This document shows, in pieces, positions 11,133 through 21,668 of a stretch of DNA of 64,000 nt (its first letter is position 1; the number at the start of each line of letters is the position of its first letter). The stretch comes from Bryoerythrophyllum caledonicum (lineage: Eukaryota > Streptophyta > Bryopsida > Pottiales > Pottiaceae), in NCBI GenBank assembly GCA_963971425.1, contig OZ020515.1:33677856-33741855 (forward strand), in the 5' to 3' direction. A program made the translations under genes and the position numbers. The notes under the pieces are model-generated. The model was given only the letters and a program-made list of their open reading frames with translations, did not search any database and had not been told where the DNA came from.

Positions 11133-12539
11133 TGTCGAGTAGAGAGTCTTTGCTTCAGGAAAACGCAGGGTTCTTGGCTGCACTTAGTTTAGAGAGGGAA
11201 AGGGAGAATATGGAACATATAATTTTGTGTTCAAGCCCATATAAACTCATAAGTCCTCATTTAGCATACGAAAAAGGCCTCCAATCTTCAACTTGTATAA
11301 TAAAACTCGATGTACATATAATAAGACATGATGCAGATGTCTTGTAGAACTTGTCTCCCAAAAACTTAACTCAAAACATTAATTATCCTTAATCTAAATC
11401 AAGCCTTAATTAAACTCTGATTAAATTAACTAAGTTCGCTTAATAATAATTAATTAATACTTAAGATAATTATATTTAAATAATATGATTAACCTTAATT
11501 AATCCACTTAATCTTAGTTAAGCTAATTAATTACAATTAGACTAGTTAATCTTACTTAACACAATTAACCTTGATTAAGATAATTAATTCCCTAATTAAC
11601 CACAATCCCACATACCCTTACCCTTACATACCCTAACCACTTCATACCCTTCTCCTATATACCCTTACTCCCTTTGAAATCATTTATCTAACCTCTCATT
11701 AAGTACAAACCGAACTCAAATTCTCTTTTAAACTCTTGATTAACCTTCTAATTCAAAATACCACTACGGTTTCATACAAACTCGGAATGAGTCGTGCTAT
11801 AGCTACTTGGAAAGCCACTAAAATACACCACATGCACACCAAATTTCACCTCCAAAAACCCATCTGGCCAGCCGCTATGTGCAATCAAAGTTACTTCTTA
11901 CAAAAACTCAAATCAGCTGACCCCTCTTCTTTCAAACTAGTGCTATGACTTCACAAAAGCTCGAAATAGAGCATAAGATAGCTCTTTGGAAAGCTATTTA
12001 CAGTGTACAAACACTCACCAAAGATGTCATTTAGATATACTTTGTACAACTTGCTACAAGGCTTCAAACCTACTGCTCATGAAAACATGGGGCAGCAGAC
12101 CCCCTTGTGTTCGACAAGGCGCCGTTCACTCATACTTTGAGCTCTAAGACCGAGTGATAGCTTCATAGAGAGCTAACAACAAGGGCTACAACATACTCAA
12201 AAATCAAAACAAACTACAACAAAAACAACCCGAGAGAGCCCCCGCAGTCCAGCCCTCCTTGGTAAGGAAGAACCCAACCCCCAAAACGGGAAAAAGAGCC
12301 AATCACAACTAACCTCAGCCCATTCAAAGGCCACATGGGCATCTTAAACCCCATTGGTTGCTCAAATTCTCCCCCTTATCAACTCTTATCATCCCTCTAT
12401 CCCTTCTATTCTTTGCATTTTTAAACACTAACTACCTGGTCATCAATCTAAAGACCGGGTTTCTTCAACAACAACAACTAACTACAAATATATTAAGAAA
12501 AATAACAACAAATGGTCTCAACTTCAGCCCCTAGATGGA

Positions 12540-12971
12540 TTAAACATGTAAAAAGTCAAGAATCTCACGAAGAACAGCAGCAATGTAACTCGATCGCCTT
12601 TCACTACCCAAGTGTCTGAGCGGGCCTTGAAGCCAAAGACGGTGACCAAGGTCATTGGACAAGCGGGTTACCATTTGACCTTCGTTAGTGTTTTGAAAAC
12701 ACCCTTCAAACACCACTTGATGGCCTTCGACAAGCACATCTCCAACCTCCAAGACGATTACTAAAGTTCTTGCCTCCGGTTGTAAACTTCTTAAACTTGT
12801 CAAAGGAACTTGTTGAGGATCAAAAGCGGTACGTGGTTGAACACGACGCTCAGAAGGCCCTGCTTCCTCTCGCTCACGTCGCCTTGATGTTGATGGTTGA
12901 GAAAGTTGAATTAGATCATCCGGTGAGTGAGCTAAAGGAAACTCCCAATCATCAGGGTCTTGAGAAGCCAT
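12540..12971 (-). CDS. LTR-encoded ORF, 143 aa, unknown function (3' LTR copy)
   Basis: Same protein as the copy in the 5' LTR. In this position it lies downstream of pol and would be reached only by a transcript starting in the 3' LTR, or as the 3' end of the genomic RNA. Confidence 0.35.
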   Translation of the reverse strand: MASQDPDDWEFPLAHSPDDLIQLSQPSTSRRREREEAGPSERRVQPRTAFDPQQVPLTSLRSLQPEARTLVIVLEVGDVLVEGHQVVFEGCFQNTNEGQMVTRLSNDLGHRLWLQGPLRHLGSERRSSYIAAVLREILDFLHV

Positions 12972-13275
12972 ACTATCAACCTATAGAAACTAAGAAGAAA
13001 CAATCCAAACTAATAATGACCTGAAGTAATGCATAAGGCACGGCAACCATCTACCCTTTATATGTTTTTCGATAACTTCATCAAGAAGCTTGCCTTCCCT
13101 AACATTAACTCAATGACATTTCTTTAATTGGAAACGGCTAAGCAAATTTAAGTAGCCATAGATGCCTTTCCATCTAAAAGATGGTCCACAGTAAAGTCAG
13201 ATTAAGAAACAAACGACTTATCTGTAGTAGTATAAGACTATTGCAGGCTCGATGATAATCGCCAAGTTGCAGACT

Positions 13276-13331
13276 TGGTTGGCTGTTAGAGCCCGTTTGT
13301 TATCCGCCGACTGATTCCGAGTTCGAGTCTC
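13276..13331 (+). other. tRNA-like (SINE-like) A/B box segment in LTR, antisense to element
   Basis: TGGTTGGCTGTTAGAGC (13276-13292) resembles a Pol III A box and GAGTTCGAGTCTC (13319-13331) a B box; spacing is tRNA/SINE-like. Downstream lies a stretch (CCCTGAGCTAGAGACAAGAG near 13420-13440) also found behind a similar tRNA-like segment in the LTR of element 2. The second copy is at 21882-21937. Likely a tRNA-derived SINE absorbed into an ancestral LTR. Not a functional tRNA: no full cloverleaf seen. Confidence 0.5.
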
Positions 13332-13572
13332 ATTGAACTCGTTGAACTGTTCGGGCGGCTGCGGCTTGGCACTTACTAGTGAGAGCAGGAAAATAAGCAG
13401 CCAACTGGCCACCTACCTACCCCTGAGCTAGAGACAAGAGATGCAGCACATCCAAGCTAGGCTAACAAGCTCCAAATGTTCCCACATTGAATTAAACTGT
13501 AGGTCACTCTACGACCACACTTTTTGTATCTATATTATCTTTTTACATAGTGTAGTAATTTACAGCACGACA

Positions 13573-13590
13573 TACACCCCCTCCAAACCT
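13573..13590 (-). other. polypurine tract of element 1
   Basis: On the minus strand TTTGGAGGGGGTGTA abuts the start of the 3' LTR at 13572. A purine run at this place primes plus-strand DNA synthesis in LTR retrotransposons. Element 2 has the matching GGTTTAGAGGGGGTGGA. Confidence 0.75.
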
Positions 13591-13614
13591 GCACATCCTC
13601 CGTGATGTGCCAAT

Positions 13615-16600
13615 CTAGTTTGGCTCTCCAATGTCGTCATCTTCATCAGTGTTGATTTCTTGATCAACATCCTCTAGTTGATCTTCATCACTTGATTCTG
13701 ATATTGCATTGTCTTCAAAGCTTAGCTCAACGTGACGCCTCTTGAATGCTTTGATTCTTTTTCCTGCCACCGGTATCCTTAATTGAGTGCCATCCAACTC
13801 ACGAAGTGAATACGTGCCGTTTTCATGGACTTCCAGTACCACAGAAGGTCCAAACCACCTTCGTGCAAATTTTCTGACAGTGCTGTGCTGATGCTCCAAG
13901 CTACTGTCAAACATCAACACCCAATCCCCAGCTTGAATTGGTTTTGTTCTTAATCTGTGAGTCTTGTCAAATCTTTCCTTGTTTTTCAGCCTTGCTGCTT
14001 TTAGCCTTTCTAATGCTGCTCTTTGATTTTCAGGTAACCGCTCAAGTTGCTCTATCCGGAGCTCCAATAACCTCTCCCTTGATATTCCATCATTCCAATC
14101 TAAAAACGTCCATGTCGGTATTGAAGTCTCTGTTGGCATGATAGGTTTTTGGCCTAACATCAACTCTGTTGGCATACAGCCTGTAACTGTGCTATGAGTG
14201 GTTCTATCAGCCCATAATGCAAATGGTAAAAGTCTAGGCCACTGTTTTGGTCTCCCTTTACATGCTTTGACCAAAGCGTTAATGATGGGAGGATGCCCTC
14301 TCTCACTCTTACCATTTGCCTCAGGATTGTAAGCTGTTGTAAGTCTTAACTTCACTCCGTATCTTTTGAAGAACTCGACAGCTTCGGCAGCATTTAACTC
14401 ACCACGATCTGCTCTCATCCTGCCGATACTACCATATCTGCTGAAAATGTCTTCAAGTATAAATCTACAAATTCCTTCTGTAGATTTGGTCCTCAAAGCC
14501 CTTCCTTCAACAAAGTTTGAGAGCTCTTCTCTAGCCAAAACAAGGTATTTCATGCCCCATAATCCCAATGGCATTGCAACCAAGTCAATCACCCACTGAA
14601 AATGTACTGCAAGTGGATAAGTAGGATGTAACTCATCTCTGTGTCTTATTTTTGATTGCAGTTGACACTCAGTGCAAGAACCAACAAATTCCTCTACATC
14701 TTTATACAAGCCCTTCCACCAGTATCGTTCCTTGATCTTGTAATATGTGGCCCAAACTCCTCTATGCCCTGCCCAAAGAGTATCGTGAAACTCTTTAAGA
14801 ACTTGATTCTTCAACTCCAAGTCGTCAACTACTCTCAGAGGCACCCCATCATCTCTTTTTGGCCTTTTCCATAATAGACCATCTCTGAGAAGATAATTAT
14901 AGGCTTGATGTCTAATATCTTTAAACGTTTTGTCTGACCAGCCTTCTTGCCTTCTCAAAGTGCTCAAATAGATGCCAATGTCTTTTAATTTATCTTGATA
15001 TAGATCTTCTTTGAATAGATGAATGTCACCACTTGTATCTGCTCCATCTACTGCCAAAACATAGCCATAATCTTCATCGTCATCTTCCTCACCAATTTCT
15101 TGTGCCTTCATCTCGTCTTCACACATATACCTGGCTCTGGATAGCATATCAGCTACTGAGTTTTTCTTGCCAGTAATATGAACTAACACAGGATTTAGTG
15201 ATCGAATGTAGGCTATCGACCGTAGCATAGCAATGTCTGGAGTAGAACAATTGGCAACCATACCAATCAATGGCAAACAGTCAGTCTCCAAGATGACATT
15301 TGCACCTATCAAGTAGTTTCTGTCTGCTTTTAGTGCCGTTAGTGCCCCTAAAAGCTCCCTCTTCACTTGTGGATATGCTCTTTGACGCTCTGTAAGAATC
15401 CTTGCTCCAAATCTTATAGCAAATCTTCTTCCTTCTGCATCGTCTTGGCCAATAGCCCAACCTGTAGCAATTGGGCTAGTATCGACTGTCACAATTACTG
15501 GTCTGCCACTATCATATTCAACTTGTCTTAGAGTTGGTGAAGACTTCAAAATGTCCTTTAATCCTTCCATTGCTAGCTCTTGATCATGCCCCCATCTAAA
15601 CTTCACTCCCTTTCTCAAGAGTTTGTATAATGGATCAGCCACATGAGCAAAATGTGGTACCCAAATCTGATAAAACATACATGCGCCTAAAAACCTCCTT
15701 ACTTCGGTAATGCTACTACATGCTTTCATTCTAGCAATAGCATCTACTTTCTCAGGGTTAGGTTTTCTCCCATATCTTCCGCATAAGTGCCCAACTACCA
15801 CAATTTCTCCCACACCAAACTTAGACTTGTCGATGGACAATGTTAAATCCACCTCTTCAAGCCTTCCCAGAATCATCTCCACATCTGCAATATGGTCTAT
15901 CACAAATCTCCTGCAACCATCTTCATCCTTAGATAAATCTCTTGCCTCTTCCTTGCAGCCCTTGATTGGTATATCATCAACAAAAGGTATTGTCTTCTCA
16001 GGTACAAAGTCTTTTAAAATGCGGTTCATGGCATTTTGCATGTGAGCCACTGAATTTGTGGCACCTTGAGGCAATGTGCACATCCTTACAAGTCCCAATG
16101 GAGTCTTCATGGTTGTCAAATCCCTGCTCTCATTTGCAAGTTGGAATTGATCATAACCTGAATATAAGTCTCCAATAGAATAGATGGCATGTCCTGCAAA
16201 TGCTTCAGCCACTTCATCCACAACCGGTCCAGACCCTTTGTTTCTGATAGTAACCTTATTAGCCGGCTGCATGTCTTGTATGAATCTTAATGCCCCTGAT
16301 TTCTTCGGCACTGTAAACCAACGGTTGGAGTATGGAGCCATAGAAGGTTCAAGTATGCCCATTTGTACCTTCTCCTTCAGTAGACTCACCAACTTTGGCA
16401 ACAAAGCCCTTGGCACTGGTATTGGCTTCAAATCCCATGGCACATGTGGCACAGTAAAAATAACCATTGGTGCAATTACATTAGGTTGCACACATCCAAT
16501 TTCATCTGGTGATGACGCAAATGCTTTGCCATGTTTAGAGAGCATGTCTCGGAATCTCTTCTTCTCTAATTCATTCAAGAATTCACCCCCTCCAATCTCT

Positions 16601-17088
16601 AGCTTGCCAATTGTCTCATTAGTGAATTTGTGCCCAATCTTCCTTGATTCTCTCAGTCCCGGTTCCTTCTCCGCCTGTTTAATGTGATCATCAGTGTCAG
16701 GTGGCAATTGTGTTGCAACGGGCTTCACTTTCTTTGCCACTGTCTTGTATTTGGTGTTAACATGAGCTTCAAAGTATGCACCATGGCTCTCAACCAATCC
16801 AATAGTTCTTGCTGATTTTAAAAGCTCATCAAAGAGCTCCCTTGAATGAACCTCAACTACAACATCACTAGGCGTTGGCCTTTGGTCAAGTACACCTTCT
16901 AAAACCTTTACAATGTCATCAGAAAATCCTTCTTCTTCTATCACTCCAATAATATTCTCGTCATCCAATACCACACCCATTTTTTTGAATTTTTCTCCAA
17001 TTTTCTTAACTGCCTTCTTTCCTACTGAATCCAAATCTTCAATCCTCACAAAAGTTACAAGGCTATCTCCTGTAACATTTAAAACCAC
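13615..17088 (-). CDS. pol: element 1 pol: reverse transcriptase, RNase H, integrase
   Basis: An open frame of 1,157 codons. Order seen: RT with LRFIQDMQPANKVTIRNKG, GDLYSGYDQFQLA and the catalytic FVDD box (about residue 365); RNase H with VDTSPIATGWAIG and ETDCLPL (about 520-610); integrase with an HHCC-type zinc region (GHRG...CTECQ, about 775-805) and the acidic triad in WVIDLVAMP, RADRGELN and NPEANGKSERG (about 840-925); GPY/F-like C-terminus (FARRWFGPSVV, about 1080). No chromodomain seen. The frame has no ATG at the start and stays open upstream past the end of the gag-protease frame (stop 17174-17172), in the -1 frame, so it is most likely expressed by frameshifting. It looks intact. 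Confidence 0.92.
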   Translation of the reverse strand: MVLNVTGDSLVTFVRIEDLDSVGKKAVKKIGEKFKKMGVVLDDENIIGVIEEEGFSDDIVKVLEGVLDQRPTPSDVVVEVHSRELFDELLKSARTIGLVESHGAYFEAHVNTKYKTVAKKVKPVATQLPPDTDDHIKQAEKEPGLRESRKIGHKFTNETIGKLEIGGGEFLNELEKKRFRDMLSKHGKAFASSPDEIGCVQPNVIAPMVIFTVPHVPWDLKPIPVPRALLPKLVSLLKEKVQMGILEPSMAPYSNRWFTVPKKSGALRFIQDMQPANKVTIRNKGSGPVVDEVAEAFAGHAIYSIGDLYSGYDQFQLANESRDLTTMKTPLGLVRMCTLPQGATNSVAHMQNAMNRILKDFVPEKTIPFVDDIPIKGCKEEARDLSKDEDGCRRFVIDHIADVEMILGRLEEVDLTLSIDKSKFGVGEIVVVGHLCGRYGRKPNPEKVDAIARMKACSSITEVRRFLGACMFYQIWVPHFAHVADPLYKLLRKGVKFRWGHDQELAMEGLKDILKSSPTLRQVEYDSGRPVIVTVDTSPIATGWAIGQDDAEGRRFAIRFGARILTERQRAYPQVKRELLGALTALKADRNYLIGANVILETDCLPLIGMVANCSTPDIAMLRSIAYIRSLNPVLVHITGKKNSVADMLSRARYMCEDEMKAQEIGEEDDDEDYGYVLAVDGADTSGDIHLFKEDLYQDKLKDIGIYLSTLRRQEGWSDKTFKDIRHQAYNYLLRDGLLWKRPKRDDGVPLRVVDDLELKNQVLKEFHDTLWAGHRGVWATYYKIKERYWWKGLYKDVEEFVGSCTECQLQSKIRHRDELHPTYPLAVHFQWVIDLVAMPLGLWGMKYLVLAREELSNFVEGRALRTKSTEGICRFILEDIFSRYGSIGRMRADRGELNAAEAVEFFKRYGVKLRLTTAYNPEANGKSERGHPPIINALVKACKGRPKQWPRLLPFALWADRTTHSTVTGCMPTELMLGQKPIMPTETSIPTWTFLDWNDGISRERLLELRIEQLERLPENQRAALERLKAARLKNKERFDKTHRLRTKPIQAGDWVLMFDSSLEHQHSTVRKFARRWFGPSVVLEVHENGTYSLRELDGTQLRIPVAGKRIKAFKRRHVELSFEDNAISESSDEDQLEDVDQEINTDEDDDIGEPN

Positions 17089-17171
17089 ACGACCTCTACT
17101 ATTTACATTGGGGAATGAAACTGTTGAGAAACCCCTTGCACCCGCGGACCCCCATCTTCCACGTGTGCAAT

Positions 17172-18095
17172 CTAGAAACCCTGAAAGTTTTCGGAGTCAT
17201 CGATCATGGGTGCTTCTCTAAGTTGGGCTCTATGTCTCTCATGATTTGGTTTCACAGTGAGAAACTGCACTGCTTTCTTCCCATCACAACTCCGAATCCT
17301 AGCATAGTGTGAGCCGTCATCTAAAACCTTAGTTCCCATCCTTGTAGCAGTGATATATGGTTGTCCCAAAATAATCGGATACGTACCATTGTTCTGCACA
17401 AAGAAGTTTTGTTCAACTTCAACATCTCCAATCTTGGTCTTCACAGCTGGGCATGCACCGTAAAGACCCCCTCTCTCATTATTTGCTGCTCGCAAAACCC
17501 ATCCATGGTTGATGTCAATGGGCCACTTACCCTTTTCATAGATCTTCCTTGAGATTATGTTAATCTCAGATCCATGATCAACAAGAGCTAATATAGACTC
17601 ATCCAAGTCTCCAAGCTTCACACGTGTCTCTGTTGTAGCTCTGGCCCAGAATGGCTGAGTATAAGTTCGCATTGTTTCATCCTCATGTTCTCCCCAAAAC
17701 TCTCCACCCATACAACATGTCATTGCAATCTCTTCAGGAGAAGCATCAGCCTTTGCCTCCTCTGGTTTCTTCGCAATGAATTCTAAGGAAAACATCTGCA
17801 AGACCTCATCTTCCATTTCTCCATCCAGAAGATTAGAAACATCTTCCACATCCTTCTCGCTCGAGCTTGTAGAATCACACATCATGACAAACACTTGCCC
17901 AATCTCTTCTTCTTCATCTTTGGTCACGTGAGTATCTATCGCCTTTGCCATCACTGTCTCTGCTGTCATTTGCCTCTTTCTCTTGATAACATCTATTATG
18001 AGCTCGTGAAAGTCTTTCTTGGCGATACCAAGAGCCTCTCTCAAAGTGAATTCAATCTTTGCATCAAGAATCCTCTCTTCAAGAATGCCCTTCAT
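17172..18095 (-). CDS. element 1 aspartic protease part of gag-pro
   Basis: 307 codons open. Residues around the centre hold ALVDHGSEINIISRKIY, the retropepsin active-site region, with DHG where DTG or DSG is usual; ILGQPYI further on fits the second conserved strand. In element 2 the equivalent residues are fused to gag in one frame. Here the frame is separated from gag by a TAA at 18118-18120, where element 2 has CAA. The C-terminal end overlaps the pol frame. Confidence 0.85.
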   Translation of the reverse strand: MKGILEERILDAKIEFTLREALGIAKKDFHELIIDVIKRKRQMTAETVMAKAIDTHVTKDEEEEIGQVFVMMCDSTSSSEKDVEDVSNLLDGEMEDEVLQMFSLEFIAKKPEEAKADASPEEIAMTCCMGGEFWGEHEDETMRTYTQPFWARATTETRVKLGDLDESILALVDHGSEINIISRKIYEKGKWPIDINHGWVLRAANNERGGLYGACPAVKTKIGDVEVEQNFFVQNNGTYPIILGQPYITATRMGTKVLDDGSHYARIRSCDGKKAVQFLTVKPNHERHRAQLREAPMIDDSENFQGF

Positions 18096-18119
18096 ATCAA
18101 TTGAAGATTCAATATCGGA

Positions 18120-19688
18120 TTAAAGTTTGTAGGCTGGTACTTTACCTCTTCCCTTTGCAGAATCTTCCTTCTCTTTTCCCTTCTTACTGCTCATCCTTTC
18201 CTCCCATTTGTCCTTTGGTAGTGGTGCATTCCCTGAATGTAAGTTAGAAGGTCCAGCGTCTTGCTTCTGGCGAGTGTGATTTGCTGGCCCTTGTGTTGGA
18301 GTAGTATCTTTGTTGCCTGAGGGCTTCCTCTTGCTTACTGGCTCCGTTGTCTCTTCTTCTTCATCTCTGCCACGTTTAGCTTCGACCAACGCATCGCTAG
18401 GCAAATCGATCCCTTGCTCATTCTCCAGATATGCCCTGATGGTGATCGCATCTACCGGATCATCCCATCCAGTAAGCTGTCTGATAGCTTGTGCTCCTCT
18501 GACCATCAGTTCTGTGGGTACATGAGATAAGATTTTCACCTTATCCTGCTCGACCTCAATGCTATAGGTTTCTGCTTCTTTGCCTTTCGAAGAACTGCCA
18601 TTTTTCAACCGCTCATCCATCAACTTCTTCATGCCCCCTCTTCCAAAGTTGGTGTTCAAAACTTCTTCCGTCGAAGCATCTCTAATCCTTCCTTCTTTGA
18701 AAGAAATAATGCCATTCTTCATAGCATCTGCATACGACGTACAATCTCCACGCTTGTGGCTTGGATCATCACACCAAATGCACCTCATGACAAAATCCTT
18801 CTGCCCTCCACTAGGTTGAGAACCACTCGTTTTGGTATTCCTCATAAGCGTACTCATCTCCACCTTCAATTCCTTGATGCCCTTCATAAGCTCTTGAATC
18901 GTAGCATCATCCACCGTTTTGCCCTTTGAGGAACTTAGAGGAGTAGAAGTAGGCAGGATTGATGTTGAAGCTTTGTTTTCTACTATCGGTAAAGCTTCTA
19001 TCCTTGCTCCAAGTCCTCTTGCCTTCACACGTTGTTGTTTGGCAATAATGCTCACCCCTTCTTCCAATCTCCTCCAATTAGTGGTAAAACCACCTTCGGT
19101 AGTACTATCTGAGAGAAAAAGAAGCAATCTGTCTTCTAATGCTTCATCCGCAGCTTGTAGAAAAAGCTCAGACTTCCTCACCTCCAGTAGACGCTTCTCA
19201 ACCAAAGGTAACTGTCCAAATTTCTTCTCAAACTCTCTGAGTAATTCGTTAGGCCCCATGTGCTTGCCAGGCCGTTGTTCCACCCAATCAAGAAACCCTC
19301 TCTTGGACATCCTCTCAGTATCTTCATCAAAGTACTCATCTCTGAGTCTTTCTTCAAATGCAGCCCATGAGGGCACATCTATACCTTCATGCAACTGTCT
19401 GACCCTCTCCCTGATCTCAGGTACAACTGCAAGGTGGAAAGTCTCAATCATCCTTTCTCCAGCTACTTGATAAATCTCCATCTCGCATCCATAGACCCTC
19501 AAAAACTTGGAAACATTCTTGCCATCAAACCTCCCTAATTTGTTGATGACAGTCTTCAAAGCCTTCGTAGCTCCTTGTCCCGATGTATTAGCAGCTTGTT
19601 GGCCCATAAGCATCTGCATGGCCCTCATAAACTCCTCTGCAAGATTCTGACCACCTCCACCACCTCGAGTTCCTCCAGAATCATCCAT
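18120..19688 (-). CDS. gag: element 1 gag (capsid/nucleocapsid)
   Basis: 522 codons from MDDSGGTRGG. The middle has a typical retrotransposon capsid helical region (FRMSKRG-type and GPNELLREFEKKFGQLPL, residues about 150-185). A CCHC zinc knuckle CIWCDDPSHKRGDC is near residue 300. The last third is Lys/Glu-rich and ends APAYKL, then TAA. Alignment by eye with element 2 shows the frame should continue (element 2 reads KLQSDIE), so this TAA is a single-base nonsense change and the element may be defective unless read through. Confidence 0.9.
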   Translation of the reverse strand: MDDSGGTRGGGGGQNLAEEFMRAMQMLMGQQAANTSGQGATKALKTVINKLGRFDGKNVSKFLRVYGCEMEIYQVAGERMIETFHLAVVPEIRERVRQLHEGIDVPSWAAFEERLRDEYFDEDTERMSKRGFLDWVEQRPGKHMGPNELLREFEKKFGQLPLVEKRLLEVRKSELFLQAADEALEDRLLLFLSDSTTEGGFTTNWRRLEEGVSIIAKQQRVKARGLGARIEALPIVENKASTSILPTSTPLSSSKGKTVDDATIQELMKGIKELKVEMSTLMRNTKTSGSQPSGGQKDFVMRCIWCDDPSHKRGDCTSYADAMKNGIISFKEGRIRDASTEEVLNTNFGRGGMKKLMDERLKNGSSSKGKEAETYSIEVEQDKVKILSHVPTELMVRGAQAIRQLTGWDDPVDAITIRAYLENEQGIDLPSDALVEAKRGRDEEEETTEPVSKRKPSGNKDTTPTQGPANHTRQKQDAGPSNLHSGNAPLPKDKWEERMSSKKGKEKEDSAKGRGKVPAYKL

Positions 19689-19718
19689 CTTTCCCTCTTA
19701 ACCAAATGCCCTAAAGCT

Positions 19719-19736
19719 CTCTCAGTGGAAGCACCA
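19719..19736 (-). other. primer binding site of element 1
   Basis: TGGTGCTTCCACTGAGAG on the minus strand, 2 nt from the end of the 5' LTR. It starts with TGG as required to pair with a tRNA CCA end. Element 2 has the same 18 nt. I could not assign the tRNA. Confidence 0.75.
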
Positions 19737-21145
19737 AATGTCGAGTAGAGAGTCTTTGCTTCAGGAAAACGCAGGGTTCTTGGCTGCACTTAGTTTAGAG
19801 AGGGAAAGGGAGAATATGGAACATATAATTTTGTGTTCAAGCCCATATAAACTCATAAGTCCTCATTTAGCATACGAAAAAGGCCTCCAATCTTCAACTT
19901 GTATAATAAAACTCGATGTACATATAATAAGACATGATGCAGATGTCTTGTAGAACTTGTCTCCCAAAAACTTAACTCAAAACATTAATTATCCTTAATC
20001 TAAATCAAGCCTTAATTAAACTCTGATTAAATTAACTAAGTTCGCTTAATAATAATTAATTAATACTTAAGATAATTATATTTAAATAATATGATTAACC
20101 TTAATTAATCCACTTAATCTTAGTTAAGCTAATTAATTACAATTAGACTAGTTAATCTTACTTAACACAATTAACCTTGATTAAGATAATTAATTCCCTA
20201 ATTAACCACAATCCCACATACCCTTACCCTTACATACCCTAACCACTTCATACCCTTCTCCTATATACCCTTACTCCCTTTGAAATCATTTATCTAACCT
20301 CTCATTAAGTACAAACCGAACTCAAATTCTCTTTTAAACTCTTGATTAACCTTCTAATTCAAAATACCACTACGGTTTCATACAAACTCGGAATGAGTCG
20401 TGCTATAGCTACTTGGAAAGCCACTAAAATACACCACATGCACACCAAATTTCACCTCCAAAAACCCATCTGGCCAGCCGCTATGTGCAATCAAAGTTAC
20501 TTCTTACAAAAACTCAAATCAGCTGACCCCTCTTCTTTCAAACTAGTGCTATGACTTCACAAAAGCTCGAAATAGAGCATAAGATAGCTCTTTGGAAAGC
20601 TATTTACAGTGTACAAACACTCACCAAAGATGTCATTTAGATATACTTTGTACAACTTGCTACAAGGCTTCAAACCTACTGCTCATGAAAACATGGGGCA
20701 GCAGACCCCCTTGTGTTCGACAAGGCGCCGTTCACTCATACTTTGAGCTCTAAGACCGAGTGATAGCTTCATAGAGAGCTAACAACAAGGGCTACAACAT
20801 ACTCAAAAATCAAAACAAACTACAACAAAAACAACCCGAGAGAGCCCCCGCAGTCCAGCCCTCCTTGGTAAGGAAGAACCCAACCCCCAAAACGGGAAAA
20901 AGAGCCAATCACAACTAACCTCAGCCCATTCAAAGGCCACATGGGCATCTTAAACCCCATTGGTTGCTCAAATTCTCCCCCTTATCAACTCTTATCATCC
21001 CTCTATCCCTTCTATTCTTTGCATTTTTAAACACTAACTACCTGGTCATCAATCTAAAGACCGGGTTTCTTCAACAACAACAACTAACTACAAATATATT
21101 AAGAAAAATAACAACAAATGGTCTCAACTTCAGCCCCTAGATGGA

Positions 21146-21577
21146 TTAAACATGTAAAAAGTCAAGAATCTCACGAAGAACAGCAGCAATGTAACTCGAT
21201 CGCCTTTCACTACCCAAGTGTCTGAGCGGGCCTTGAAGCCAAAGACGGTGACCAAGGTCATTGGACAAGCGGGTTACCATTTGACCTTCGTTAGTGTTTT
21301 GAAAACACCCTTCAAACACCACTTGATGGCCTTCGACAAGCACATCTCCAACCTCCAAGACGATTACTAAAGTTCTTGCCTCCGGTTGTAAACTTCTTAA
21401 ACTTGTCAAAGGAACTTGTTGAGGATCAAAAGCGGTACGTGGTTGAACACGACGCTCAGAAGGCCCTGCTTCCTCTCGCTCACGTCGCCTTGATGTTGAT
21501 GGTTGAGAAAGTTGAATTAGATCATCCGGTGAGTGAGCTAAAGGAAACTCCCAATCATCAGGGTCTTGAGAAGCCAT
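21146..21577 (-). CDS. LTR-encoded ORF, 143 aa, unknown function (5' LTR copy)
   Basis: Opens with MASQDPDDWEFPLAHSPDDL, then an Arg/Glu/Ser-rich stretch and a C-terminal half rich in Leu/Val/Arg. It lies in the sense direction of the element, shortly after the TATA box, and would be the first ORF of the genomic transcript, well ahead of gag. The identical copy is 12540-12971. I recognise no family. It may be a captured fragment, a small accessory protein or an upstream ORF without function; identical LTRs mean conservation within the element is not evidence of selection. Confidence 0.4.
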   Translation of the reverse strand: MASQDPDDWEFPLAHSPDDLIQLSQPSTSRRREREEAGPSERRVQPRTAFDPQQVPLTSLRSLQPEARTLVIVLEVGDVLVEGHQVVFEGCFQNTNEGQMVTRLSNDLGHRLWLQGPLRHLGSERRSSYIAAVLREILDFLHV

Positions 21578-21660
21578 ACTATCAACCTATAGAAACTAAG
21601 AAGAAACAATCCAAACTAATAATGACCTGAAGTAATGCATAAGGCACGGCAACCATCTAC

Positions 21661-21668
21661 CCTTTATA
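21661..21668 (-). promoter_or_regulatory. TATA box of element 1 in 5' LTR
   Basis: Minus strand TATAAAGG, with an equal copy at 13055-13062 in the 3' LTR. It sits about 510 bp into the LTR and about 85 bp before the ATG of the LTR ORF, so transcription would be expected to start near 21635. Inferred from sequence and position. Confidence 0.5.

Larger units (their letters stand above)
11133..13572 (-). repeat. 3' LTR of element 1
   Basis: 2,440 bp, direct repeat of 19739-22178. In element orientation it starts at 13572. Contents: antisense tRNA-like sequence (13276-13331), TATA box (13055-13062), a 143-aa ORF (12971-12540), and a TTAATTAA-rich tract near its end (about 11370-11600). Confidence 0.95.

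Noticed and set aside
13276-13331. Functional tRNA gene
   Set aside because: Only A- and B-box-like words are recognisable; no complete cloverleaf or anticodon arm could be drawn.
15710-16687. Plus-strand open frames within pol of element 1 (and similar ones in element 2)
   Set aside because: They are antisense shadows of the pol frame, with compositions mirroring it.
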